From the NCBI GenBank assembly GCA_009787075.1, contig WRGS01000231.1:1-26371 (forward strand): a DNA stretch of 26,371 nucleotides. Direction: 5' to 3'. The notes below the pieces were generated by a model that was given only the letters and a program-made list of their open reading frames with translations, ran no database searches and was not told the DNA's origin. Below are positions 1 through 6,766 of this stretch, piece by piece (positions within the stretch are counted from its first letter, which is position 1; each line of letters opens with the position of its first letter). The stretch is from Paludibacter sp. GTDB lineage: Bacteria > Bacteroidota > Bacteroidia > Bacteroidales > Paludibacteraceae. A program made the translations under genes and the position numbers.

Positions 1-203
1 ACAAAATATGGACGAAATATACAAACTTTTTTGATACTATTTTGCTGATTTTTAATCGGTTAATCGTTTTTTAAGGAGCGACTATTTATTATGTTAAAAT
101 AACACAATAATTTATTTGTTAAAATTAAAAAATCTGCTCTGTATCATTTGCAAAGCGGATTTTTTTTGTGAAATTAATTTTTATAAATATTTTTCAATAA
201 AAT
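1..203. other. intergenic edge; possible 3' tail of a plus-strand gene
   Basis: No complete gene is visible. On the plus strand, bases 2-34 could be the last codons of a gene entering from the left (frame reading QNMDEIYKLF then TGA), but ten residues are too few to identify anything. The rest is AT-rich and contains the terminator-like hairpin listed separately at 129-169. Confidence 0.3.
129..169. terminator. imperfect bidirectional terminator hairpin
   Basis: AAATCTGCTCTG is followed, after a short loop, by CAAAGCGGATTT and a run of T on the plus strand; read on the minus strand a T-rich stretch also follows. The stem has one G-T pair and one mismatch. It lies about 40-75 bases past the stop of the Fur/TonB-receptor frame (minus) and could also end a plus-strand gene entering from the left. 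Confidence 0.55.
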
Positions 204-2402
204 TTAAAGTTTAAATTCCATTGGAATAGAGATTTTTACATTAAAACTCCGCCCCATATTGTAAATTCCATCAACTTTATAGCGCGACAAATGGTCGTAA
301 TAGGTTTCGTTTAACAGATTGTTTGCAGCGAGATTCAAGAGTATTTTTTGATATTTTATTCCGAATTCAAAAGCAAATCCTGCGTTTAACAAATTGTAAT
401 CGGGCGTTTTGGTTTCATTTTCGGCAACTTTGTTCTGTGTAAACGAATATTGATTTTGCAGATAAATTGAAAACTTTTTCACTGCTTTTTTTAATGAAAA
501 ATTTGCCTCTATCTTTGCATTTATTTTTTGAGAAGGCATTAAAGCCAAATAATTGTGATTAACATTCTGCCCAAATGTGCCACTGTACGAACTTTCGATA
601 TGCATCCAGTCCAATGGGTGTGGATGCAAATGAAAACCCGCCTCGCCGCCGTATAAAAAAGCATCGTTTTGCGTGTAATTGAAAACAGGAATATTGTTTA
701 TTGCATTGTCGGCGGGTTGCAAACAGATGTAATTGCGGATATAATTGAAATAAGGATTTATAAAAAATTCAATATGCTTGATGCTGTAATTCAGCGAAGC
801 GTCTATTTGATAACTGTTTTCGGTTTTCAAATCAGGGTTGCCTATTTCGTAACGGTTAGTTCCTTCGTGCACGCCGTCGCTTAACAATTCAAACATATTC
901 GGTGCGCGAAAACCGGAAGACAAATTTAACCGAAACGACAAACCTTCCACAATGGGTTGATATATTCCTGTGGAAAAATTAAAGGAATAATATTGTTTGT
1001 CAAATGCTTCAGAAGTAATATATCGAGTATCAAAACGCAAACCAGCCTGCCAGTACGCTTTTTGAGAATAATAAAAATCGGTCATAGCAAAAACGCCGAC
1101 ATCATAAGTATTGGCATCTGGAATAAGAATTTCCTCGCCGTGATTGGTGTTGCTCTGCGCCATTGCCTGACTGCCTGCGGTAATCGCCAAATGCTCATTC
1201 CATCGCTGCGAATACCATTTGGCATTGTAAGAAAAAGTGTGCAAATTCATATTCAGTGCGGCTTCTCTGTCTTCTTCAAATTCTTTCCTGTTATTGAAAA
1301 CATATCCCAAATCAACTTTCAATTTAGCCCCATTATTAAAGAAAAAAGTATTTTCGGAACTGACTAAATGCGTTGTCAAATTCTGATAAGGCAAAAGCGG
1401 TTTTCGCCCGTTTTTGTAAATTTCTTCTTCTTCCAGTTCCTCTTCTTCGGCTTCGGTCAAACCAAATTTTTCATTTAAAAAACTGTATTTCAATGCAGTA
1501 GTAAATTTGTTTCCTGTATATCCAAAAGTGGTTTTCAAATTTCCTGTATTAAATCGGCTATTGGGAACAAAATTATTATTGCCGTCTTTATAATCTTTGT
1601 GCGTGGTATATCCGCCGAACAAATTCCAGTGCAGACGGTTTTTCGACAGTTTGAACGCGCTGTTGTTTCTAAAACCAAGCGTATTGCCTGTAAATTCCGA
1701 ATTAACAGCGGCTTCAATGCTGTTGTTTTTTGCATAGCGTTCATCTACAAAATACAGCACACCGCCCAAAGCATCGCTTCCATAAAGCAAGGAAGCAGGA
1801 CCTTTGATAATTTCTACCTGCTCGTAGCCGTTTTCGTCAAGTCCAAGTCCGTGTTCGTCGCCCCACTGCTGATTTTCAATTCGTATCCCTTGCGAAAAAA
1901 CGGCAATTCTATTGCCGCTCAATCCGCGAATAACGGGTTTGCCGATGCCTGCGCCCGTACTCAAATTGTCAATTCCTGCTATGGAAGTCAGTTTGTCGGC
2001 AAGCGAAATGCCCTGTACGCTTTCGTCTTTTATACTCAATTTTTCTACGCTAATCACATTTTCGCCCTGCAAACGCGAAGTATTTTCAATAACTACAATT
2101 TCCTGCAATTCGTGCGAAGAAGGCTGCAAATAGATAATTTGTCCGTTTTCACTCAAATTAATTCGATTGAGATAAGTTTGATATCCGATAGCGGAAATTT
2201 GCACCAAAATCTGCGGCATAGTAAAATTTACCTGAAATTGTCCCTGTGCATCGGTAATTGTCCCTGTTTTTGTTTCGGGATAATATACATTGGCAAATTC
2301 AACAGGCGCATTATTTTCTTTATCCAAAATCTTGATTTGCGTTTGAGCAAAACACATTATTTGTCCTGCAAAAATCAGTAAAAACAAACAAACGGTTTTC
2401 AA
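204..2402 (-). CDS. possible separate TonB-dependent receptor (internal TTG start)
   Basis: Alternative reading of the same frame: translation from TTG 2402 gives a 732-residue receptor beginning with MKTVCLFLLIFAGQIMCFA, a textbook signal peptide with cleavage before QTQIKI. Receptors of this family always need such an N-terminal signal, and an internal one after a cytoplasmic DNA-binding domain should not be exported efficiently. A GGA triplet lies just ahead of the TTG. No TAnnTTTG promoter is visible inside the Fur part, so the receptor would depend on the upstream transcript. An acidic stretch (EAEEEELEEEEI) in the barrel is probably an extracellular loop that could bind metal cations. 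Confidence 0.5.
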   Translation of the reverse strand: MKTVCLFLLIFAGQIMCFAQTQIKILDKENNAPVEFANVYYPETKTGTITDAQGQFQVNFTMPQILVQISAIGYQTYLNRINLSENGQIIYLQPSSHELQEIVVIENTSRLQGENVISVEKLSIKDESVQGISLADKLTSIAGIDNLSTGAGIGKPVIRGLSGNRIAVFSQGIRIENQQWGDEHGLGLDENGYEQVEIIKGPASLLYGSDALGGVLYFVDERYAKNNSIEAAVNSEFTGNTLGFRNNSAFKLSKNRLHWNLFGGYTTHKDYKDGNNNFVPNSRFNTGNLKTTFGYTGNKFTTALKYSFLNEKFGLTEAEEEELEEEEIYKNGRKPLLPYQNLTTHLVSSENTFFFNNGAKLKVDLGYVFNNRKEFEEDREAALNMNLHTFSYNAKWYSQRWNEHLAITAGSQAMAQSNTNHGEEILIPDANTYDVGVFAMTDFYYSQKAYWQAGLRFDTRYITSEAFDKQYYSFNFSTGIYQPIVEGLSFRLNLSSGFRAPNMFELLSDGVHEGTNRYEIGNPDLKTENSYQIDASLNYSIKHIEFFINPYFNYIRNYICLQPADNAINNIPVFNYTQNDAFLYGGEAGFHLHPHPLDWMHIESSYSGTFGQNVNHNYLALMPSQKINAKIEANFSLKKAVKKFSIYLQNQYSFTQNKVAENETKTPDYNLLNAGFAFEFGIKYQKILLNLAANNLLNETYYDHLSRYKVDGIYNMGRSFNVKISIPMEFKL

Positions 2403-2792
2403 AAATCCGCTGCATTGACGGCAATATCCTGTAATATACGAAGATGTAGAAACAGCGGTATATCCCTGCGGAAGTTCTTGTTGAGTAACAGATTTTTCGA
2501 TGCAAGTAATAGTGTCGCAGGCGATGCAATAAAAATGCGGGTGATTATCGTGATGATTGCCTGCCGTGCAATTATGATGACACAAAGCATAGCAGGTTTT
2601 TCCGTCATTGTTTATTATTTTATGCACTTTTCCATCATCGCAAAAACTCTGTAAAATGCGGTAAATTGTAACTCTGTCAATTTTTTCGGACAAACGTTTG
2701 CCAATTTCTTCGTGGCAAAGAGCCGAATTTGAATTTTCTAAAATGCTGAATACCAACTGTTTTGTCTTTGTGTTTCTTCTTAACTTGTCCAT
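204..2792 (-). CDS. Fur/Zur-family regulator fused in frame to a TonB-dependent outer-membrane receptor
   Basis: One 862-codon frame from ATG 2792 carries two complete proteins. Residues 1-130 are a Fur-family repressor: a winged helix (around DRVTIYRILQSF), a His/Cys-rich hinge (CHHNC...HHDNHPH), and two structural zinc CxxC pairs (C89/C92 and C124/C127). Directly after the second pair comes a typical signal peptide (residues 131-149, LKTVCLFLLIFAGQIMCFA), then a carboxypeptidase-D-like beta domain, a TonB plug (IRGLSGNRIAVF, KGPASLLYGSDALGG) and a 22-strand-type barrel to the end. A TTG at 2402 sits exactly where the receptor would need to start. The sequence therefore allows either a true fusion or a Fur gene that lost its stop, with the receptor started internally at TTG. 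The plug motif QWGDEHGLGLD recalls zinc receptors of the ZnuD type, so zinc is the likeliest metal (inference). An ATG-less extension upstream of 2792 was rejected because Fur homology starts at MDKL and a promoter lies just upstream. Confidence 0.85.
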   Translation of the reverse strand: MDKLRRNTKTKQLVFSILENSNSALCHEEIGKRLSEKIDRVTIYRILQSFCDDGKVHKIINNDGKTCYALCHHNCTAGNHHDNHPHFYCIACDTITCIEKSVTQQELPQGYTAVSTSSYITGYCRQCSGFLKTVCLFLLIFAGQIMCFAQTQIKILDKENNAPVEFANVYYPETKTGTITDAQGQFQVNFTMPQILVQISAIGYQTYLNRINLSENGQIIYLQPSSHELQEIVVIENTSRLQGENVISVEKLSIKDESVQGISLADKLTSIAGIDNLSTGAGIGKPVIRGLSGNRIAVFSQGIRIENQQWGDEHGLGLDENGYEQVEIIKGPASLLYGSDALGGVLYFVDERYAKNNSIEAAVNSEFTGNTLGFRNNSAFKLSKNRLHWNLFGGYTTHKDYKDGNNNFVPNSRFNTGNLKTTFGYTGNKFTTALKYSFLNEKFGLTEAEEEELEEEEIYKNGRKPLLPYQNLTTHLVSSENTFFFNNGAKLKVDLGYVFNNRKEFEEDREAALNMNLHTFSYNAKWYSQRWNEHLAITAGSQAMAQSNTNHGEEILIPDANTYDVGVFAMTDFYYSQKAYWQAGLRFDTRYITSEAFDKQYYSFNFSTGIYQPIVEGLSFRLNLSSGFRAPNMFELLSDGVHEGTNRYEIGNPDLKTENSYQIDASLNYSIKHIEFFINPYFNYIRNYICLQPADNAINNIPVFNYTQNDAFLYGGEAGFHLHPHPLDWMHIESSYSGTFGQNVNHNYLALMPSQKINAKIEANFSLKKAVKKFSIYLQNQYSFTQNKVAENETKTPDYNLLNAGFAFEFGIKYQKILLNLAANNLLNETYYDHLSRYKVDGIYNMGRSFNVKISIPMEFKL

Positions 2793-2818
2793 AAAAATGA
2801 TTATTAAAATTAATGCCA

Positions 2819-2850
2819 CAAAGTTACGATAATATTTTTTAATAATGCAA
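2819..2850 (-). promoter_or_regulatory. Bacteroidetes-type promoter of the Fur/receptor gene
   Basis: Minus strand TAACTTTG at 2826..2819 matches the Bacteroidetes -7 consensus TAnnTTTG exactly. TTG at 2850..2848 lies 21 bases upstream, close to the usual spacing of the -33 element. The start codon follows at 2792, giving a short leader of about 20 bases. Confidence 0.65.
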
Positions 2851-2859
2851 CAATGTGGC
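2847..2859. promoter_or_regulatory. inverted repeat overlapping the -33 element, candidate Fur/Zur operator
   Basis: GCAACAATGTGGC is a 13-base imperfect inverted repeat of the form GCnACAnTGTnGC. It covers the -33 TTG of the promoter of the Fur-family gene, where a repressor would block RNA polymerase. Fur-family repressors bind dyads and often control their own gene; that this dyad is the site is inference. Confidence 0.4.
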
Positions 2860-2911
2860 GATAAAAACTGCACAAAAATAAACAGCAAGTTATTTAAGCA
2901 GTTTCAATAAC

Positions 2912-2933
2912 GTTTGTGGAAATTTCCACAAAC
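2912..2933. repeat. 22-base perfect palindrome without a loop
   Basis: GTTTGTGGAAA is followed immediately by its exact reverse complement TTTCCACAAAC. It lies between the Fur/receptor promoter and the terminator of the LEA-like lipoprotein gene. With no loop and no T run it is a poor terminator; a dimeric regulator site is more likely. Which protein would bind is unknown. Confidence 0.6.
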
Positions 2934-2938
2934 AAAAA

Positions 2939-2964
2939 CCCGCTCTTAAAAAAATAAGAGCGGG
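2939..2964. terminator. strong intrinsic terminator of the LEA-like lipoprotein gene
   Basis: CCCGCTCTTA and TAAGAGCGGG form a perfect 10-base-pair stem around six A. On the minus strand it follows the stop at 2990 by 25 bases and is followed by TTTTTG. A run of eight T also follows on the plus strand, so it can act both ways. Confidence 0.85.
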
Positions 2965-2989
2965 CATCATTTTTTTTAAAGCATTAGAG

Positions 2990-3508
2990 TTATTTAACTT
3001 TCAAATTATCAATTCCTTTGTTAATTGCATCTTTTGCCTTGTCTTTTGCGTCCTGTGCGGCTTGAGCAGCGTTGTCTTTTGTCGTTTGAGCGGCATTTGA
3101 AACACTTTCTTTCACATCTTCAACCTTTTGAACGGCAGCGTCTTTTACATTGGTACCAGCATCGACAGCCGAATTTGCAGTATTTTTCACAGTTTCAACT
3201 ACGCCCGAAGCCGTGCTTTTTACTGCGTCCCACGCTGTTTGCGCTTCTTTAACTGCTTTTTCAGCTGCAGCCTGAGCCGCTTTATCGCCTTTTGCTTTCG
3301 CATCTGTAAGAGCCTGTTTTGCAGCGGCAAGTTTTGCTTCTGTTGATTGTAATGCCGCATCTGCTGCATTTTCAAGATTCTTTCCCAAAGTATCAACAGA
3401 CGAAACGATAGTGTCCTGCGGTACAGTTTCTTGTGCCGCTTTTTTTACGCAAGAAGTCGCTAAAAGCGCACCTGCAACAATACTAAAAATAAAAATTGTC
3501 TTTTTCAT
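2990..3508 (-). CDS. LEA-like, Ala/Lys-rich lipoprotein
   Basis: The 172-residue product starts with a lipoprotein signal (MKKTIFIFSIVAGALLATSC) with the lipidated Cys at position 20. The rest is almost entirely Ala, Lys, Asp, Thr and Val in irregular 11-residue-like repeats (for example ALTDAKAKGDKAAQ, VKDAAVQKVEDVKE). Such repeats predict long amphipathic helices, as in late-embryogenesis-abundant (LEA group 3/4-like) and YtxH-like proteins, which are linked to stress protection of membranes or proteins. No enzyme motif is visible. After the Cys there is no acidic surface-export signal, so an inner-leaflet, periplasm-facing anchor is likely (inference). It is monocistronic, with its own promoter upstream and a strong terminator downstream. 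The precise function is unknown. Confidence 0.8.
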   Translation of the reverse strand: MKKTIFIFSIVAGALLATSCVKKAAQETVPQDTIVSSVDTLGKNLENAADAALQSTEAKLAAAKQALTDAKAKGDKAAQAAAEKAVKEAQTAWDAVKSTASGVVETVKNTANSAVDAGTNVKDAAVQKVEDVKESVSNAAQTTKDNAAQAAQDAKDKAKDAINKGIDNLKVK

Positions 3509-3555
3509 TCTTTCTTTTCTTTAAAATGTTAATATTATTATTAAAAAATTTGCTG

Positions 3556-3585
3556 CAAAAGTACTGCTTTTTTATTAAACAACAA
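3556..3585 (-). promoter_or_regulatory. promoter of the LEA-like lipoprotein gene
   Basis: Minus strand TACTTTTG at 3563..3556 matches TAnnTTTG, and TTG at 3585..3583 lies 19 bases upstream, the usual spacing to the -33 element. The start codon is at 3508, giving a leader of roughly 40 bases. Confidence 0.65.
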
Positions 3586-3595
3586 TTTTTTTTGT

Positions 3596-3603
3596 TAATT
3601 TTG
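3596..3603 (+). promoter_or_regulatory. -7 box of the patatin-trmB operon
   Basis: TAATTTTG fits TAnnTTTG and lies 55 bases ahead of the chosen start at 3659. No clear TTG at the -33 position is seen, so support is moderate. It is divergent from, and close to, the promoter of the lipoprotein gene. Confidence 0.45.
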
Positions 3604-3658
3604 TTGCATAAAATTTGTGTGGAAGTTACAAATGGTTTGTAATTATAACATATTAATA

Positions 3659-5959
3659 ATGAGAAAATTAATTATAACATTATTCGTTTTTATCTGCGCT
3701 GTTCCGCTTTTGGCGCAGCAAAAAGTGGGGCTTGTTTTCAGCGGCGGCGGCGCAAAGGGAATGGTGCATATCGGTGTGATTAAAGCCTTAGAAGAGAATA
3801 ATATACCGATTGATTACGTTGCAGGAACATCTATGGGCGCAATTGTGGCGAGTTTGTACGCCATAGGAATGACGCCTGACGAAATGATAACTCTCTTAAA
3901 ATCAGATTCTTTTCGCCGATGGTCGAAAGGGATTCTGACTGAAAAAGAAAAATATTTTTATTTCAATACCGATTCGCGCCCTTCGTTTATTGATATTCCG
4001 TTTCGATTCAATATAAAAAGTTTGGATTCACTTAATATTCAGGCAGAAATCCCTACGCATATTGTTTCGTCAAAGCAAATGAATCTCGCTTTTTTGGAAC
4101 TTTTCTCTCAGGCATCAACTGTTGCAGGCGGCAATTTCGACCGACTTTTTGTACCATTCCGCTGCCTTGCCTCTGATGTTTATGCCAAAAAATCGGTTGT
4201 GCTTTCATGCGGAAATCTGGGTGATGCGGTACGGACTTCAATGAGTATTCCGCTGGTTTATAAGCCTATAGAGATTGACAGCCTTTTGCTTTTCGACGGC
4301 GGACTGTACAATAATTTTCCTGTCGATGTGATGGAAAAAGATTTTTCGCCCGATTATATTATTGGTTGCGATGTTTATAAAGAACTTGAAAAACCCAAAC
4401 TCAATGATGTTGTTTCTCAAATGACAAATATGCTGATGAATGTTAAACGTTACCGTTTGACAAAAACAGAAGGATTGATTATGCGTTTTGATACAAGAAA
4501 ATACAATATGCTTGATTTTTCAAAAGTTGATGATTTGGTAAAAATGGGTTATGATTCAACTATGGTTTATATTGCAAAAATAAAATCGCAAATAAAATCC
4601 AGACGCGACAGCGCAGAACTTGCGCAGCAGCGGTCTGCTTTTAAAGCGAAATTTCCAAAACTCGAATTTCAAAATATTGAAATCAGCGGAGCAAATAAGA
4701 ATCAGCAAAAATACATAAAACGCTTTTTGCAGCACAATAACGAAGTTTTCAGTATTGAAGATTTTCGTAAAAAATATTTTATGCTGCTTTCGGATGGCAG
4801 GATAAAAGAAATTATTCCACGCGCACGGTTTAACAGCGAAAATGGAAATTTTGATTTGCTGCTAAAAGTTGATGTGCAAGCGCCTATGGTGGCGCATGTT
4901 GGCGGCAACGTGTCGTCTTCCACTTCCAACGAAGCATATTTTGGCGTTTCGTTCCAGCATTTGAGCAATTACGCTTTTACAGCGACAACAGACGCTGAAT
5001 TTGGCAAATTTTACAATTTTTTGGGCTTAAGCGGACGAATTGATATTCCTGCACGCACGCCGTTTTATGTGAAAATGTCGGGCGTTTTACATCGTTTTTC
5101 TTTTTTTGAAAAAAGTAAATGGTTCTATGAAGATAATACAACTTTCGATTTCGACCAAAATGAAATTTTTACAAAACTCAGCGCAGGCATACCTGTGGCA
5201 ATGCGCGGGCGGCTCGAAGGCGGAATTGGATACGGAACGCTAAAAGACCATTATCGGCTGAACAAGTTAATTTCTGCAAGCGAAAAACATTATGATGAGA
5301 GCCTCTACAATCTTGCCACAGTATATTTACGCTACGAAAATTATACTATCGACAATATTTCATTTCCAATTTCGGGCTATCTTTACGATGTTTCGGCGCA
5401 AGTTCTTACAGGAAATTTGTATTTTACTCCTTCAACAAACGCTCAAACCGACCGCACGCGAGTAAGATGGTTGCAGTTGCACGCAAAATACGACAAATAT
5501 ATCACCATTTCAAAACGCTTTATATTAGGAACTTACGGCGAAACGGTATTATCAACGAGAAAATTTTCGAGTAATTACAACGCAACTCTCGTTCAAGCGT
5601 CTGCCTTTGCGCCGACAACGCACAGTAAAACAGTATTCAACAGCGCATTACGCGCAAATATGTTTGCCGCAACAGGCTTAAAACCGATTATCAAATTCAA
5701 CGACCAACTTTATTTGCGCAATGAATTCTATTGGTTTGTGCCGCTGCGAAAAATCGGATTCACAGAAGACGGACAACAGGCGGAATACAAGCCGTTTTCG
5801 TTGAAAAATTCGGAATATTTGGCAGAAAGTTCGTTTGTTTTGTATATGCAGCGGTTTTCGGTTGCACTGTTTGTAAATAAATACAGCCACGCGGCAAGTG
5901 ATTGGAACATAGGACTTAATCTCGGTTTTTTAATTTTTAACGATAAATTTATTTACTAA
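3659..5959 (+). CDS. patatin-like phospholipase with POTRA and outer-membrane barrel
   Basis: The ATG at 3659 is chosen because it gives a clean signal peptide (MRKLIITLFVFICAVPLLA, residues 1-19); the upstream in-frame start would bury it. The 766-residue product has a patatin domain with the oxyanion loop GGGAKG (29-34), the nucleophile Ser58 in GTSMG and the dyad Asp213 in DGG. This is the Ser-Asp pair of lipid acyl hydrolases. A POTRA-like segment follows (around FQNIEISGANKNQQKYIKRF) and then a BamA/surface-antigen-type barrel up to the C-terminal tyrosine. This order is that of type Vd autotransporters such as PlpD, where the barrel carries the lipase to the cell surface. The substrate is probably phospholipid (inference). 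It is likely co-transcribed with trmB, 35 bases downstream. Confidence 0.9.
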   Translation: MRKLIITLFVFICAVPLLAQQKVGLVFSGGGAKGMVHIGVIKALEENNIPIDYVAGTSMGAIVASLYAIGMTPDEMITLLKSDSFRRWSKGILTEKEKYFYFNTDSRPSFIDIPFRFNIKSLDSLNIQAEIPTHIVSSKQMNLAFLELFSQASTVAGGNFDRLFVPFRCLASDVYAKKSVVLSCGNLGDAVRTSMSIPLVYKPIEIDSLLLFDGGLYNNFPVDVMEKDFSPDYIIGCDVYKELEKPKLNDVVSQMTNMLMNVKRYRLTKTEGLIMRFDTRKYNMLDFSKVDDLVKMGYDSTMVYIAKIKSQIKSRRDSAELAQQRSAFKAKFPKLEFQNIEISGANKNQQKYIKRFLQHNNEVFSIEDFRKKYFMLLSDGRIKEIIPRARFNSENGNFDLLLKVDVQAPMVAHVGGNVSSSTSNEAYFGVSFQHLSNYAFTATTDAEFGKFYNFLGLSGRIDIPARTPFYVKMSGVLHRFSFFEKSKWFYEDNTTFDFDQNEIFTKLSAGIPVAMRGRLEGGIGYGTLKDHYRLNKLISASEKHYDESLYNLATVYLRYENYTIDNISFPISGYLYDVSAQVLTGNLYFTPSTNAQTDRTRVRWLQLHAKYDKYITISKRFILGTYGETVLSTRKFSSNYNATLVQASAFAPTTHSKTVFNSALRANMFAATGLKPIIKFNDQLYLRNEFYWFVPLRKIGFTEDGQQAEYKPFSLKNSEYLAESSFVLYMQRFSVALFVNKYSHAASDWNIGLNLGFLIFNDKFIY

Positions 5960-5994
5960 TTATTGCTTAAGTTTGCAGTAAAATTATTATAAAA

Positions 5995-6741
5995 ATGGGC
6001 AAAAATAAACTTGCAAAATTTGCTGATATGGCTACTTTTCCACACGTTTTTCAGATTGCATCAAGAGAAATTTTAAACGGGAAAACTTTTGATTTTCAGG
6101 GAAATTGGCGTAAAAACGTTTTCAAAAATTCTAATCCGATTATTTTAGAATTGGGTTGCGGAAAAGGCGAATATACAGTTGAGTTGGCAGAACGTTATCC
6201 TGACTGCAATTTTATCGGCGTAGATATTAAGGGTGCGCGGATTTGGACAGGCGCAAAAAAAAGTTTTGAAAATAAAATTAAAAACGCCGCCTTTATTCGC
6301 ACTGATATTGAGATGATTAACCGATTTTTTGCCGCAGACGAAGTAAATGAAATCTGGCTGACTTTCCCCGACCCGCAAATGAAAAAAGTTAATAAACGGC
6401 TAACTTCCACCAATTTTATGCGAATTTATCAGCAATTTGTTGTAAATAAAGGAATTATACATTTAAAAACCGACAGTAATTTTCTTTTTACTTATACCAA
6501 AGAAATGATAAAAGTAAATGATTATCAAATAATTACACAAACAGACAATCTGTATTCCGCACCTTTGCCCAGCCCTGTTCTTGAAATTAAAACATTTTAC
6601 GAACAACAATGGCTATCTCGCGGCATATCAATAAAATACATCGCTTTTATATTGGATAAAAAAGAAAAATTCTTTGAACCGAATATTGAAATTGAAAAGG
6701 ACGATTATCGCAGTTTTGGGCGAAACGCGGTTGCAAAATAA
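5995..6741 (+). CDS. trmB: tRNA (guanine-N7-)-methyltransferase
   Basis: This enzyme transfers a methyl group from S-adenosylmethionine to N7 of G46 in the variable loop of tRNAs. The 248-residue length fits TrmB. Residues 50-59 (ILELGCGKGE) form the SAM-binding loop, D77 ends the second strand (FIGVDIKG), and TFPDPQMKKVNKR (123-135) is the family signature with the catalytic Asp and basic residues that contact tRNA. The classical FPDPWPK reads FPDPQMK here, a mild variation. It follows the patatin gene by 35 bases and meets the convergent thioredoxin-like gene 25 bases past its stop, with no obvious terminator between. Confidence 0.93.
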   Translation: MGKNKLAKFADMATFPHVFQIASREILNGKTFDFQGNWRKNVFKNSNPIILELGCGKGEYTVELAERYPDCNFIGVDIKGARIWTGAKKSFENKIKNAAFIRTDIEMINRFFAADEVNEIWLTFPDPQMKKVNKRLTSTNFMRIYQQFVVNKGIIHLKTDSNFLFTYTKEMIKVNDYQIITQTDNLYSAPLPSPVLEIKTFYEQQWLSRGISIKYIAFILDKKEKFFEPNIEIEKDDYRSFGRNAVAK

Positions 6742-6766
6742 AACTATTAAAAATGGGTAAATTATT

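Noticed and set aside
1599..2381. 260-codon plus-strand ORF opposite the TonB receptor
   Set aside because: It lies antisense to a clearly coding receptor, has no recognisable domains and its composition follows from the opposite strand's codons.
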